7,506 nt of DNA from an uncultured Eubacteriales bacterium (GCA_902782895.1 CACZPA010000247.1:1-7506); one strand, 5' to 3'. Shown: positions 1-6,169, counted from the stretch's first letter. The notes: generated from the letters alone by a model not told the origin. Numbers and translations are program-made.

Positions 1-2
1 CA

Positions 3-1097
3 GCCGGGGCGACCGGAGCGACCGGGACAGCCGGAACAGCCGCGGGCACGCCGGCTTCCATCGAAGACGCCATACCCGCGCTGCAGAAGGTTTTCGGCGT
101 GGTCGGAATCTGCCCGGTTACGATCTTCAAGGACAACAGCCTCGACAGCATCGCGGAGCATACGATCGAGTTCCTGCGGGAGGAATACGGCAGTGTGAAG
201 CATCAGTCTTTCAAGGTAGACTGTCGCCGTTCCGACAAGACCTATCCGCTGAATTCGATCGAGCTTGCGACAGAGATGGGCTCGCGGATCCTGGATGCTT
301 TCCCGGAGTGGACGGTCGACGTGCACAAGCCGGAGGCGAGGATCATGATCGAACTGCGCAGCCGTGTCTATGTGTATTCGCATACGATTCCAGGGCCGGG
401 CGGCATGCCGGTTTCAGAGGATAACAAGGCCGCGCTGCTGCTTTCGGGCGGAATCGATTCGCCGGTCGCGGGCTGGATGATGTCCAAGCGCGGCGTCAGC
501 CTGTGCGCTGTATATTTTCACGCGCATCCCTATACCTCGGACCGCGCGAAGGAAAAAGTCATCGAGCTGGCGCGCCGCCTGAGCGAATATACGGGCAATA
601 TCCGCCTGTACGTCGTGCCTTTTACCGACATCGAGCTCGATATCTACGACCATTGTCCGGAGGATGAGATCACGATCATCATGCGCCGCCTGATGATGCG
701 GATCGCGGAGAAGATCGCCCGTCGGGAGGGCGCTGAAGCCCTGATTACGGGAGAGGATCTCGGGCAGGTCGCGAGCCAGACGCTGCAGAGCCTTGTCTGC
801 ACGGATGCTGTCTGCACGATGCCGGTATTCCGCCCGCTGATCGGTTTCGACAAGCAGGAAATCATCGATATCGCACATAAGATCGACACATTTGAGACAT
901 CGATCCTGCCGTATGAGGACTGCTGCACGATCTTCGTCGCCAAACATCCCGTAACAAGGCCCAAGCTTGCGCGGATCGAGAAGAGCGAAGAATTGCTCAC
1001 CGACGTGGAGAACGCGATGGACAAAGCGGTCGCGGACAGCGAGGTCGTCATCCTGCGCCGCGGCAAGAGAATCGAAAAAAACAGTTCTTTTCAATAA
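3..1097 (+). CDS. thiI: ThiI, tRNA uridine 4-sulfurtransferase (5' end cut off by window edge)
   Basis: ThiI adenylates U8 of tRNA and transfers sulfur from a cysteine desulfurase persulfide to make 4-thiouridine; the product can also feed thiamine thiazole synthesis. The frame is open to the left edge, so the true start and the N-terminal ferredoxin-like domain lie outside; the GTG at 99 is internal. What is visible: the rest of a THUMP domain beginning around LQKVFGV (81-101), then the PP-loop ATPase signature SGGIDS (444-461), then GEDLGQVASQTLQ and PVFRPLIGFDKQEI, all typical of ThiI. PYEDCC (Cys codons 921-926) sits where the E. coli enzyme has its first catalytic cysteine (PEYCG). The protein stops soon after, so there is no C-terminal rhodanese domain, as in most Firmicutes. 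The sulfur donor, often a NifS-type gene just upstream, is not in view. A repetitive Gly/Ala/Thr insert occurs near the visible start. The gene ends at TAA 1095-1097, about 68 bp before glnS. Confidence 0.95.
   Translation, partial: AGATGATGTAGTAAGTPASIEDAIPALQKVFGVVGICPVTIFKDNSLDSIAEHTIEFLREEYGSVKHQSFKVDCRRSDKTYPLNSIELATEMGSRILDAFPEWTVDVHKPEARIMIELRSRVYVYSHTIPGPGGMPVSEDNKAALLLSGGIDSPVAGWMMSKRGVSLCAVYFHAHPYTSDRAKEKVIELARRLSEYTGNIRLYVVPFTDIELDIYDHCPEDEITIIMRRLMMRIAEKIARREGAEALITGEDLGQVASQTLQSLVCTDAVCTMPVFRPLIGFDKQEIIDIAHKIDTFETSILPYEDCCTIFVAKHPVTRPKLARIEKSEELLTDVENAMDKAVADSEVVILRRGKRIEKNSSFQ
6..53 (+). repeat. 9-bp-unit minisatellite within thiI
   Basis: Degenerate tandem 9-nt units are seen in frame with thiI: GCGACCGGA (9-17), GCGACCGGG (18-26), ACAGCCGGA (27-35), ACAGCCGCG (36-44). 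They are flanked by related G+C-rich sequence. They encode Gly-X-Y triplets (GAT, GAT, GTA, GTA), a short collagen-like low-complexity stretch. It lies between the expected N-terminal ferredoxin-like domain and the helix before LQKVFG. The array may extend left beyond the window. Confidence 0.75.
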
Positions 1098-1116
1098 AGC
1101 TTTTTTGTGATATACT
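1088..1116 (+). promoter_or_regulatory. Probable sigma-A promoter of glnS
   Basis: TTTTCA (1088-1093) as a 4/6 match to the -35 box, a 17-bp spacer, then TATACT (1111-1116) as -10, with TGA directly before it (1108-1110) giving an extended -10. Transcription should begin near 1123. That leaves a leader of about 40 nt, too short for a T-box, and none is visible. The -35 overlaps the last codons of thiI. Confidence 0.65.
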
Positions 1117-1149
1117 TAAGCCCATATCGCGGGTAATATTCATACAGTG

Positions 1150-1156
1150 AAGGAGG
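1150..1156 (+). promoter_or_regulatory. Ribosome binding site that fixes the glnS start at TTG 1165
   Basis: AAGGAGG lies 8 nt before TTG at 1165. The in-frame GTG at 1147 lies just upstream of this motif and would place it inside the coding region, so the TTG is the better start. Confidence 0.85.
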
Positions 1157-1164
1157 CTTCTGCT

Positions 1165-2862
1165 TTGGAGGAGATTAAGACAAATACACAGATTCCGGAA
1201 GCGGATAACTTTATCGAGAGGGAGATCAACAAGGACCTGGAGGATCGTGTATACGACCATGTACAGACGCGTTTCCCGCCCGAGCCCAACGGATACATGC
1301 ATATCGGACACATCAAGGCCATGTGCATCGATTTCGGCACGGCGGAGAAGTACGGCGGCAAATGCAATCTTCGTTTTGACGATACCAATCCCAGTAAGGA
1401 AGACACAGAGTATGTCGATTCGATTCTCGACGACATCCGCTGGATGGGATTCCAGTGGGATCATGTTTATTATGCTTCCGAGTATTATGACCAGCTGTAT
1501 GAATTCGCGGAGGATCTGATCCGCAAAGGCCTTGCGTATGTTGACGATCTGACGCCGGAGCAGATGAAGGAGTACCGCGGTACGCTGACCGAGCCGGGCA
1601 AGAATTCTCCGTGGAGAGACCGCAGTGTGGAGGAGAATCTGGATCTGTTCCGCCGGATGCGGGCTGGCGAGTTCGAGAAGGGATCGCATGTCCTGCGCGC
1701 CAAGATCGATATGGCTTCGCCCAACATCAATATGCGTGATCCCGCGATCTACCGCATCAATTATGTGACGCATCACCGCACAGGCGATAAATGGTGCATC
1801 TATCCGATGTACGATTTCGCGCATCCGCTGTCGGACGCGCTGGAAGGCGTAACGCATTCCCTGTGCAGCTTCGAGTATGAAGACCACCGTCCGCTGTATA
1901 ACTGGTTTATCGAGAAAGCCGGATGCTTCCCGAATCCGCCGCGCCAGATCGAGTTTGCCCGCATGGAGCTGACAAATGTCGTTACCAGCAAACGTAAGCT
2001 GCGCGCGCTGGTTGAGAACGGTTCCGTTACCGGCTGGGACGATCCCCGGATGCCTACGCTTGCCGGACTGCGCAGACGCGGCTATACGCCGGAGACGATC
2101 AAGACCTTCATCTCCAGCACAGGCGTGGCCAAGGCGCGCGGCTCCGTCATCGATTACTCCTATCTGGAGCACTGCATCCGCGAGGACCTCAAGCTTAAGG
2201 TCAACCGTATCATGGGCGTTGTACATCCCTTGAAGGTTGTGATCGATAACTATCCGGACGGACAGACCGAGATGTTCACGGTCAGCAACAATCCGGAGAA
2301 TCCGGAGATGGGCAGCCGTGAGGTTCCGTTCAGCAAAGAGCTTTATATCGAGCAGGAGGACTTCCTGGAGGTGCCGGTTCCCAAATTCTTCCGTCTGACT
2401 CCGGGACGCGAGGTCCGGCTGATGGGCGCGTATTTCGTTACCTGCACCGGCGTGGAGAAGGACGCCGACGGCAAACCGTCTGTCGTGCACTGCACCTATG
2501 ATCCGCTTACACGCGGCGGCAACTGCGATACACGCAAGGTCAAAGGAACGATTCACTGGGTATCGGCCGCGACGGCTGTACCTGCGGAGATCCGTCTGTA
2601 TGATCATCTTTTCGTATATGATCCGGAGGCAGAGGATTATGTCCTGAATCCGGATTCCCTGGAGATCGTTAAGGAAGCCTATGTTGAGCCGTTCATCAAG
2701 AACGCGGATGCCGGCGAAACCTTCCAGTTCGTACGCAACGGATACTTCCACATCGATCCGGTGGATACCACGGCCGATCATCTTGTGATCAACCGCACGG
2801 TTGCGCTCAAGAGCTCTTTCAAACCGGTCTCTCCGGATGTGAAGGTCAAGAGCGAGGACTAA
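1165..2862 (+). CDS. glnS: Glutaminyl-tRNA synthetase (GlnRS)
   Basis: Class I aminoacyl-tRNA synthetase that charges tRNA-Gln directly with glutamine using ATP in the cytoplasm. From TTG the protein has 565 residues, close to the 553 of E. coli GlnRS, so it is complete. The Rossmann catalytic core opens with PPEPNGYMHIGHIKA, containing the HIGH motif at about residues 46-49. NLRFDDTNPSKED follows, and the KMSKS-class loop appears as VTSKRKL (about 273-279), then GWDDPRMPTLAGLRRRGYTP. This last block separates GlnRS from bacterial GluRS. The remaining roughly 240 residues form the two beta-barrel anticodon-binding domains, including FRLTPGREVRLMGAYF and the C-terminal FQFVRNGYFHIDP. The second position of the KMSKS loop is Thr rather than the Met of E. 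coli. It has its own promoter and follows thiI on the same strand, with a tRNA-Thr downstream. Many Firmicutes lack GlnRS and use the GatCAB amidation route; several Clostridia carry GlnRS. No terminator is evident after the gene. Confidence 0.97.
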   Translation: MEEIKTNTQIPEADNFIEREINKDLEDRVYDHVQTRFPPEPNGYMHIGHIKAMCIDFGTAEKYGGKCNLRFDDTNPSKEDTEYVDSILDDIRWMGFQWDHVYYASEYYDQLYEFAEDLIRKGLAYVDDLTPEQMKEYRGTLTEPGKNSPWRDRSVEENLDLFRRMRAGEFEKGSHVLRAKIDMASPNINMRDPAIYRINYVTHHRTGDKWCIYPMYDFAHPLSDALEGVTHSLCSFEYEDHRPLYNWFIEKAGCFPNPPRQIEFARMELTNVVTSKRKLRALVENGSVTGWDDPRMPTLAGLRRRGYTPETIKTFISSTGVAKARGSVIDYSYLEHCIREDLKLKVNRIMGVVHPLKVVIDNYPDGQTEMFTVSNNPENPEMGSREVPFSKELYIEQEDFLEVPVPKFFRLTPGREVRLMGAYFVTCTGVEKDADGKPSVVHCTYDPLTRGGNCDTRKVKGTIHWVSAATAVPAEIRLYDHLFVYDPEAEDYVLNPDSLEIVKEAYVEPFIKNADAGETFQFVRNGYFHIDPVDTTADHLVINRTVALKSSFKPVSPDVKVKSED

Positions 2863-2911
2863 TTCATACAACATGGCTCACAACAATGGCAGATGACATT
2901 CCTGCAAAAGC

Positions 2912-2937
2912 CTGTAAATTCTTCTTGACTTTTACAG
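2912..2937 (+). promoter_or_regulatory. Inverted repeat spanning the -35 region of the tRNA-Thr promoter
   Basis: CTGTAAA (2912-2918) and TTTACAG (2931-2937) are perfect 7-bp complementary arms separated by 12 bp. The -35 hexamer (2925-2930) lies in the spacer, directly against the right arm. This geometry suits a dimeric repressor operator. As RNA it would be a weak AT-rich hairpin without a U tract, so it is a poor terminator for glnS. No regulator is recognisable. Confidence 0.4.
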
Positions 2938-2953
2938 ATGTGTATGTTATACT
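2925..2953 (+). promoter_or_regulatory. Sigma-A promoter of tRNA-Thr
   Basis: TTGACT (2925-2930), 17-bp spacer, TATACT (2948-2953), plus a TG at 2945-2946 for an extended -10. Each hexamer matches consensus at 5/6. Predicted initiation near 2960 gives a 5' leader of about 13 nt before the mature tRNA. Confidence 0.85.
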
Positions 2954-2972
2954 GCCATTGTTCGTTCGAAAA

Positions 2973-3045
2973 GCTGCCATGGCTCAGCCGGTAGAGCGTC
3001 GCCTTGGTAAGGCGGAGGTCGCCAGTTCGATTCTGGCTGGCAGCT
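2973..3045 (+). tRNA. tRNA-Thr (anticodon GGT)
   Basis: A 73-nt gene that folds into a full cloverleaf. The 7-bp acceptor stem is perfect, GCTGCCA (2973-2979) with TGGCAGC (3038-3044). The D stem is GCTC/GAGC around AGCCGGTA. The anticodon stem is TCGCC/GGCGG with one T-G pair, and the loop TTGGTAA places GGT at 3006-3008. The T stem is GCCAG/CTGGC around TTCGATT. The anticodon reads ACC and ACU (Thr), and the G1-C72 and C2-G71 pairs agree with known ThrRS identity. The discriminator is T (3045) and CCA is not encoded, so it must be added after transcription. Position 8 is T, the base that ThiI thiolates. The gene stands alone between its own promoter and terminator. Confidence 0.97.
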
Positions 3046-3052
3046 TTATAAG

Positions 3053-3079
3053 ACAGTCTGCATTGCAGGCTGTTTTTTT
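3053..3079 (+). terminator. Intrinsic terminator of tRNA-Thr
   Basis: ACAGTCTGC (3053-3061) pairs with GCAGGCTGT (3065-3073) with one T-G wobble and a 3-nt loop, followed by a run of seven T (3073-3079). It starts 8 nt after the mature tRNA end. Confidence 0.9.
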
Positions 3080-3105
3080 GTCGTCACAGAGGACCCGTTT
3101 CCACA

Positions 3106-3145
3106 GACAAATTATTACACAATTATTAAAATTATTTTAAGAAAA
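3106..3145 (+). promoter_or_regulatory. AT-rich element upstream of the wall hydrolase promoter, with three spaced AATTATT copies
   Basis: A markedly AT-rich block in an otherwise GC-rich window. AATTATT occurs at 3110-3116, 3121-3127 and 3130-3136, spaced 11 and 9 bp, so roughly one helical turn apart on the same face. It ends about 15-20 bp before the -35 box. It could be an UP element, an intrinsically bent segment or binding sites for a regulator. Confidence 0.45.
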
Positions 3146-3157
3146 CAGTGGAAAGTA

Positions 3158-3186
3158 TTGACAGCATAATCTATCCATGGTATGAT
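3158..3186 (+). promoter_or_regulatory. Strong sigma-A promoter of the wall hydrolase gene
   Basis: A perfect TTGACA (3158-3163), a 17-bp spacer, and TATGAT (3181-3186, 5/6), with TGG at 3178-3180 forming an extended -10. Initiation near 3193 leaves a leader of about 117 nt. A second TATAAT at 3194-3199 has no matching -35. Confidence 0.85.
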
Positions 3187-3192
3187 GTCGGC

Positions 3193-3309
3193 ATATAATG
3201 AACAATATGTTGTGTTCCGGGCGATCTGCCGCACAGGAAGTGGATTCCTCGGATCGGGAGAGAGTTTTACAGACTGCTGTCGCATAGCAGAGAAAAGGTG
3301 AGTATAGAT
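3193..3309 (+). promoter_or_regulatory. Structured 5' leader of the wall hydrolase mRNA
   Basis: Two hairpins are visible. The first is compound: CGATCTG (3222-3228) pairs with CGGATCG (3250-3256, one T-G pair), and inside it AGGAA (3235-3239) pairs with TTCCT (3245-3249), with a 6-nt bulge CCGCAC on one side only. The second pairs CTGCT (3274-3278) with AGCAG (3286-3290) around a 7-nt loop and ends 3 nt before the ribosome binding site. No T-tract terminator is present. I do not recognise ydaO (c-di-AMP), c-di-GMP or T-box consensus blocks. It may be a translation-control leader or simple mRNA-stabilising structure. Confidence 0.35.
3294..3302 (+). promoter_or_regulatory. Ribosome binding site selecting ATG 3310
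   Basis: AAAGGTGAG at 3294-3302 lies 7 nt before ATG 3310. The in-frame GTG at 3298 is inside this motif and is not a plausible start. Confidence 0.85.
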
Positions 3310-6132
3310 ATGAAGAAATTATCCAGGATACTGGCAGTAATGCTTTCCGCGATGCTTGCATGGGAGGCCGTTCTTCCATCAGGCGTTGTTCTGGCGGTGG
3401 AGGAGTCTTCCGGCAATTCTTCAGGCAATTCGTCCGAAGCGGAGGATCCGGCGCTTAAAGCCGCCGCTGTCAATACGGCGGACTCGCAGTATTTCGGGAC
3501 CAAGCTGCCGCGCTATCAGGAGCCGGCTTCTTCCAATCCGTTCTATTTCAGCCGCAGCAATATCTATGAAGCCAGTGGATACGGCATGCCGAACTGCACT
3601 GCCTATGCATGGGGACGTGCGTATGAGTATTACCAGCAGCGTCCTTCGCTCAGTAAGTATAACGCCGGTGAGTGGTGGACCGACAATATCAACTGGCAGG
3701 CTTATGAATTCGGCCAGGAGCCCAAGGTCGGCTCGATCGCTGTCTGGGATCAGTGGAACCAGGATACCGGACATGTAGCTTTTGTCGAGGCGATTGAGGG
3801 CGACAATGTCATTCTTTCGGAATCCTCCTGGCACGGGACGATGTTCCGTGTGCGTACGATCAAAGCGGACAGCTCCAACTATCTGTATGGCGGCACCTAT
3901 CGTTTCTGCGGATACATCTATGTCGGTGAGCCTTATGAGGGCAGGAGCCATACTCCCGGAGAGCGGTGGAAGATCTATTCGGCGGTCAACGCCCGCTACA
4001 GTCCTTCTACCAGTGCCGGCAGATGGGTAACGATCCGTTCCGGCGCTGAGATCGATGTAACCGAGACGGTCGAGGCAGAGGGCTATCTGTGGGGCAAAAT
4101 CACCTATGCCGGCACGACGGCCTGGTGTATTCTGAACTACGCGGTCTGCCTGTCGAATCCTTCCCTGACCCCGGATCCCCCGACAACAACGCTCACAACA
4201 CCGGAAAACCGTGTAATTACCGCCAATAACGGAGTGAATCTGCGGTACGGACCGGATACCAAATACGATGTAATGACCTGGATCCCCGGCAATATGGTCG
4301 TTGCGGTTACCGAGACCGCGGACGGCGCGCAGTATACCTGGGGCAAGACAACCTATAATGGCGTAGAAGGCTGGTTTGTATACGATTATACAGAGGCGGC
4401 GCCGACAGGTTCTGTCCCCGGACAATCTCTGACAACAGAAGAATCTCAGGCACCGGACAGAACCACGCCGAGCGGGAACGATTCCTCCGCGGCCCAGAGC
4501 TCTTCTGTTCCGGAAACATCCTTCACGGTTGAAGAATCCTCCAAGGCAGAATCTTCCAAGGCGGAATCTTCTAAAGAAGAATCCTCCAAGGCGGAATCCG
4601 CTAAACCGGAGGAGTCCTCTAAAGCAGAGTCTTCCAAACCGGAAGAGATTTCCGAACTGCGCGTGATCAGTACTTCGGCAGGCGTGAATATGCGTGCCGG
4701 AGCGGGTACATCCAATGAGATTATCGGTACGATCCCGTATGAGACGGTCGTTCTGGTAACCGCGAAGCAGAGCGATTCCAAATATACATGGGCCAAGACC
4801 ACTTATAAAGGCAAAGAGGGCTGGTTTGTCTACAACTATACGACGGAGGCTCCGGCAGGATATGAAGCCGGAATGTCTGTCGCGAATTCCTCCAAGCAGG
4901 AGGAATCCTCTAAGGCAGAGTCTTCCAAAGCCGAAGAGTCCTCTAAGGCAGAATCCTCCAAGCCGGAGGAGACCACTAAACCTGCGGCAGAGACGACCCA
5001 GACCGTCGATGTAAGCGGATATCCGCGTGTCTACCGTTATAAGACGGGCGTCTATGATTACGTTCTGATCCTGCAGAAACAGCTGCTCAAGCTTGGATAT
5101 GATATCGAAGTGGCAGACGGCTATTTCGGCGCGCTCACAGATCAGATGGTAAAACAGTTCCAGACCGATAATCATCTGTATGTCGACGGAATTGTCGGAC
5201 AGAAGACATGGACCGCGCTGTTTGCGCAGGGTACGGCCTCCGCACCCGCGGAAGAAAGCAAACCCGAATCAACCCAGCCGGTTCAGGTTGAGGACTATGC
5301 TTCCTACCCGACGATCTACCGCGGCAAATACGGCGTTGCGGAATATGTTTCCAAGCTGCAGACCAAACTGAACGAGCTTGGATATAACGTAGGTCCGGTG
5401 GACGGATATTTCGGCGATCAGACCTATCTGCAGGTCATCAAATATCAGCGTGACCAGAAGCTTGTTATCGATGGCTATGTCGGACCGGTAACATGGGCAG
5501 CTCTGTTCCGTTCGGAAGGCAATGGTTCCGGAGCCGGAGAGACGGATGCCAAGCCGGAAACGCCTGCACAGCAGACGACCGTAGACGTTTCTTCGTACCC
5601 GTATCTGGTCGCGTTTGGCTCCGGCAATGCGGATTATGTCAAGCTGCTGCAGGAACAGCTGAATAAGCTTGGCTATAACGTAGGACCCGCGGACGGATAC
5701 TTCGGGAATCAGACGATGGCACAGGTTCAGGAATTCCAGAAGGCGAAGGGCCTGTATGTAGACGGAGAAGTCGGACAGAAGACCTGGAAGGCTCTTTACG
5801 CGGACGGGACAGCTTCTTCCGCGGCACCGGCAGCAACCACGCCGGCCACGACAACGCCCGCGCAGACGACGGAGACTCCGGCGCAGACACAACCTGCCCA
5901 GACCACTTCAGTCGATACAACTTCCTATCCGTATCTTGTCAGAGGATCCGGTAATGCCGAATATGTTAAGATTCTGCAGGAACAGCTGAATAAGCTGGGA
6001 TACAGCGTCGGACCGGCCGATGGATTCTTCGGCGCGCAGACAGAAGCACAGGTACGGGCTTTCCAGAAGGCGAAGGGCCTGTATGAAGACGGAGAGGTCG
6101 GGCCTGTTACCTGGCGTACTCTGTTCGGTTGA
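3310..6132 (+). CDS. Secreted modular cell-wall hydrolase: CHAP + 3 SH3b + 4 peptidoglycan-binding repeats
   Basis: A 940-residue exported protein, likely a peptidoglycan amidase or endopeptidase acting on the organism's own wall. An N-terminal signal peptide (MKKLSR, hydrophobic core, likely cleavage after VVLA at about residue 29) is followed by a Ser/Glu-rich spacer. The CHAP domain (about 77-206) has the expected catalytic Cys96 in PNCTAYAWGR, His155 in TGHVAFVEAI, and an acidic residue, probably Glu171 in ILSESSW. Three bacterial SH3 domains follow at about 219-281, 300-364 and 449-514. Pentapeptide Ser/Lys/Glu linkers lie at about 408-446 and 527-554. Four PG_binding_1 repeats (about 571-639, 666-734, 763-831, 873-939) share LQ-QLNKLGY-VGP-DGYFG-QT and VDGEVG-TW-ALF, each introduced by a Tyr-Pro. 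No LPXTG or membrane anchor is seen, so attachment should be non-covalent. It has its own strong promoter and leader. Whether it cleaves the glycan-peptide bond or a cross-bridge cannot be told from sequence; a prophage or bacteriocin role seems less likely because no phage genes adjoin. Confidence 0.93.
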   Translation: MKKLSRILAVMLSAMLAWEAVLPSGVVLAVEESSGNSSGNSSEAEDPALKAAAVNTADSQYFGTKLPRYQEPASSNPFYFSRSNIYEASGYGMPNCTAYAWGRAYEYYQQRPSLSKYNAGEWWTDNINWQAYEFGQEPKVGSIAVWDQWNQDTGHVAFVEAIEGDNVILSESSWHGTMFRVRTIKADSSNYLYGGTYRFCGYIYVGEPYEGRSHTPGERWKIYSAVNARYSPSTSAGRWVTIRSGAEIDVTETVEAEGYLWGKITYAGTTAWCILNYAVCLSNPSLTPDPPTTTLTTPENRVITANNGVNLRYGPDTKYDVMTWIPGNMVVAVTETADGAQYTWGKTTYNGVEGWFVYDYTEAAPTGSVPGQSLTTEESQAPDRTTPSGNDSSAAQSSSVPETSFTVEESSKAESSKAESSKEESSKAESAKPEESSKAESSKPEEISELRVISTSAGVNMRAGAGTSNEIIGTIPYETVVLVTAKQSDSKYTWAKTTYKGKEGWFVYNYTTEAPAGYEAGMSVANSSKQEESSKAESSKAEESSKAESSKPEETTKPAAETTQTVDVSGYPRVYRYKTGVYDYVLILQKQLLKLGYDIEVADGYFGALTDQMVKQFQTDNHLYVDGIVGQKTWTALFAQGTASAPAEESKPESTQPVQVEDYASYPTIYRGKYGVAEYVSKLQTKLNELGYNVGPVDGYFGDQTYLQVIKYQRDQKLVIDGYVGPVTWAALFRSEGNGSGAGETDAKPETPAQQTTVDVSSYPYLVAFGSGNADYVKLLQEQLNKLGYNVGPADGYFGNQTMAQVQEFQKAKGLYVDGEVGQKTWKALYADGTASSAAPAATTPATTTPAQTTETPAQTQPAQTTSVDTTSYPYLVRGSGNAEYVKILQEQLNKLGYSVGPADGFFGAQTEAQVRAFQKAKGLYEDGEVGPVTWRTLFG
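4531..4647 (+). repeat. First Ser/Lys/Glu pentapeptide linker repeat
   Basis: About seven 15-18 nt units encoding ESSKA-type pentapeptides (variants ESSKE, ESAKPE, ESSKPE) between the second and third SH3b domains. Codons vary among copies (TCC/TCT, AAG/AAA, GCA/GCG), so the repeat is much clearer in protein than in DNA. Confidence 0.85.
4888..4971 (+). repeat. Second Ser/Lys/Glu pentapeptide linker repeat
   Basis: About five units of the same pentapeptide (SSKQE, ESSKA, ESSKAE, ESSKA, ESSKPE) between the third SH3b and the first peptidoglycan-binding repeat. The shared unit suggests duplication of an SH3b-plus-linker module. Confidence 0.85.
5020..6126 (+). repeat. Four tandem peptidoglycan-binding domain repeats (DNA level)
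   Basis: Units of about 207 nt at 5020-5226, 5305-5511, 5596-5802 and 5926-6126 are separated by Pro/Thr/Ala/Gln-rich linkers. The last two are closest: TTCCAGAAGGCGAAGGGCCT, continuing to 25 nt, is identical at 5734-5758 and 6061-6085. The core around CAGGAACAGCTGAATAAGCT is also shared. This points to recent duplication or gene conversion of the last pair. Confidence 0.85.
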
Positions 6133-6154
6133 ATCTAAGTAAAAAAACAGTCAG

Positions 6155-6162
6155 AGGGGAGG
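6155..6162 (+). promoter_or_regulatory. Strong ribosome binding site of the truncated transposase gene
   Basis: AGGGGAGG ends 7 nt before ATG 6170. No promoter or terminator is visible in the 37-bp gap after the hydrolase stop, so read-through transcription from the hydrolase promoter is likely. Confidence 0.75.
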
Positions 6163-6169
6163 AATACAT

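Noticed and set aside
1073..1108. Possible intrinsic terminator at the end of thiI
   Set aside because: A-rich/T-rich pairing is weak, lacks a GC stem, and lies within coding sequence and the glnS promoter.
1098..1149. Possible T-box leader before glnS
   Set aside because: The gap is only about 67 bp and has no AGGGTGGNACCGCG-like element or terminator.
1048..2874. Long 608-codon minus-strand frame opposite glnS
   Set aside because: Antisense shadow of a GC-rich gene; the plus strand is a complete, motif-verified GlnRS.
2872..2880. CATGGCTCA shared with the start of tRNA-Thr (2978-2986), as a possible tRNA fragment or attachment site
   Set aside because: Only 9 bp, no integrase gene nearby, and no further tRNA sequence around the upstream copy.
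3104..3119. WalR-like box upstream of the hydrolase gene (reverse strand TGTAAT ... TGTCTG)
   Set aside because: The half-site spacing is 4 instead of 5 and the second half-site fits poorly.
2886..3140. 84-codon plus-strand reading frame across the tRNA-Thr gene
   Set aside because: It runs through the promoter, tRNA and terminator, has no RBS, and its sequence is explained by those elements.
3194..3199. Second -10 box TATAAT
   Set aside because: No -35-like hexamer at suitable distance; the TTGACA is already well spaced from TATGAT.
4531..4971. CRISPR-like array
   Set aside because: The repeats are in-frame 15-nt pentapeptide codons with no unique spacers.
3421..5175. 584-codon minus-strand frame opposite the wall hydrolase gene
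   Set aside because: Low-complexity Arg/Leu/Gly-rich translation with no recognisable domain; shadow of the real gene.
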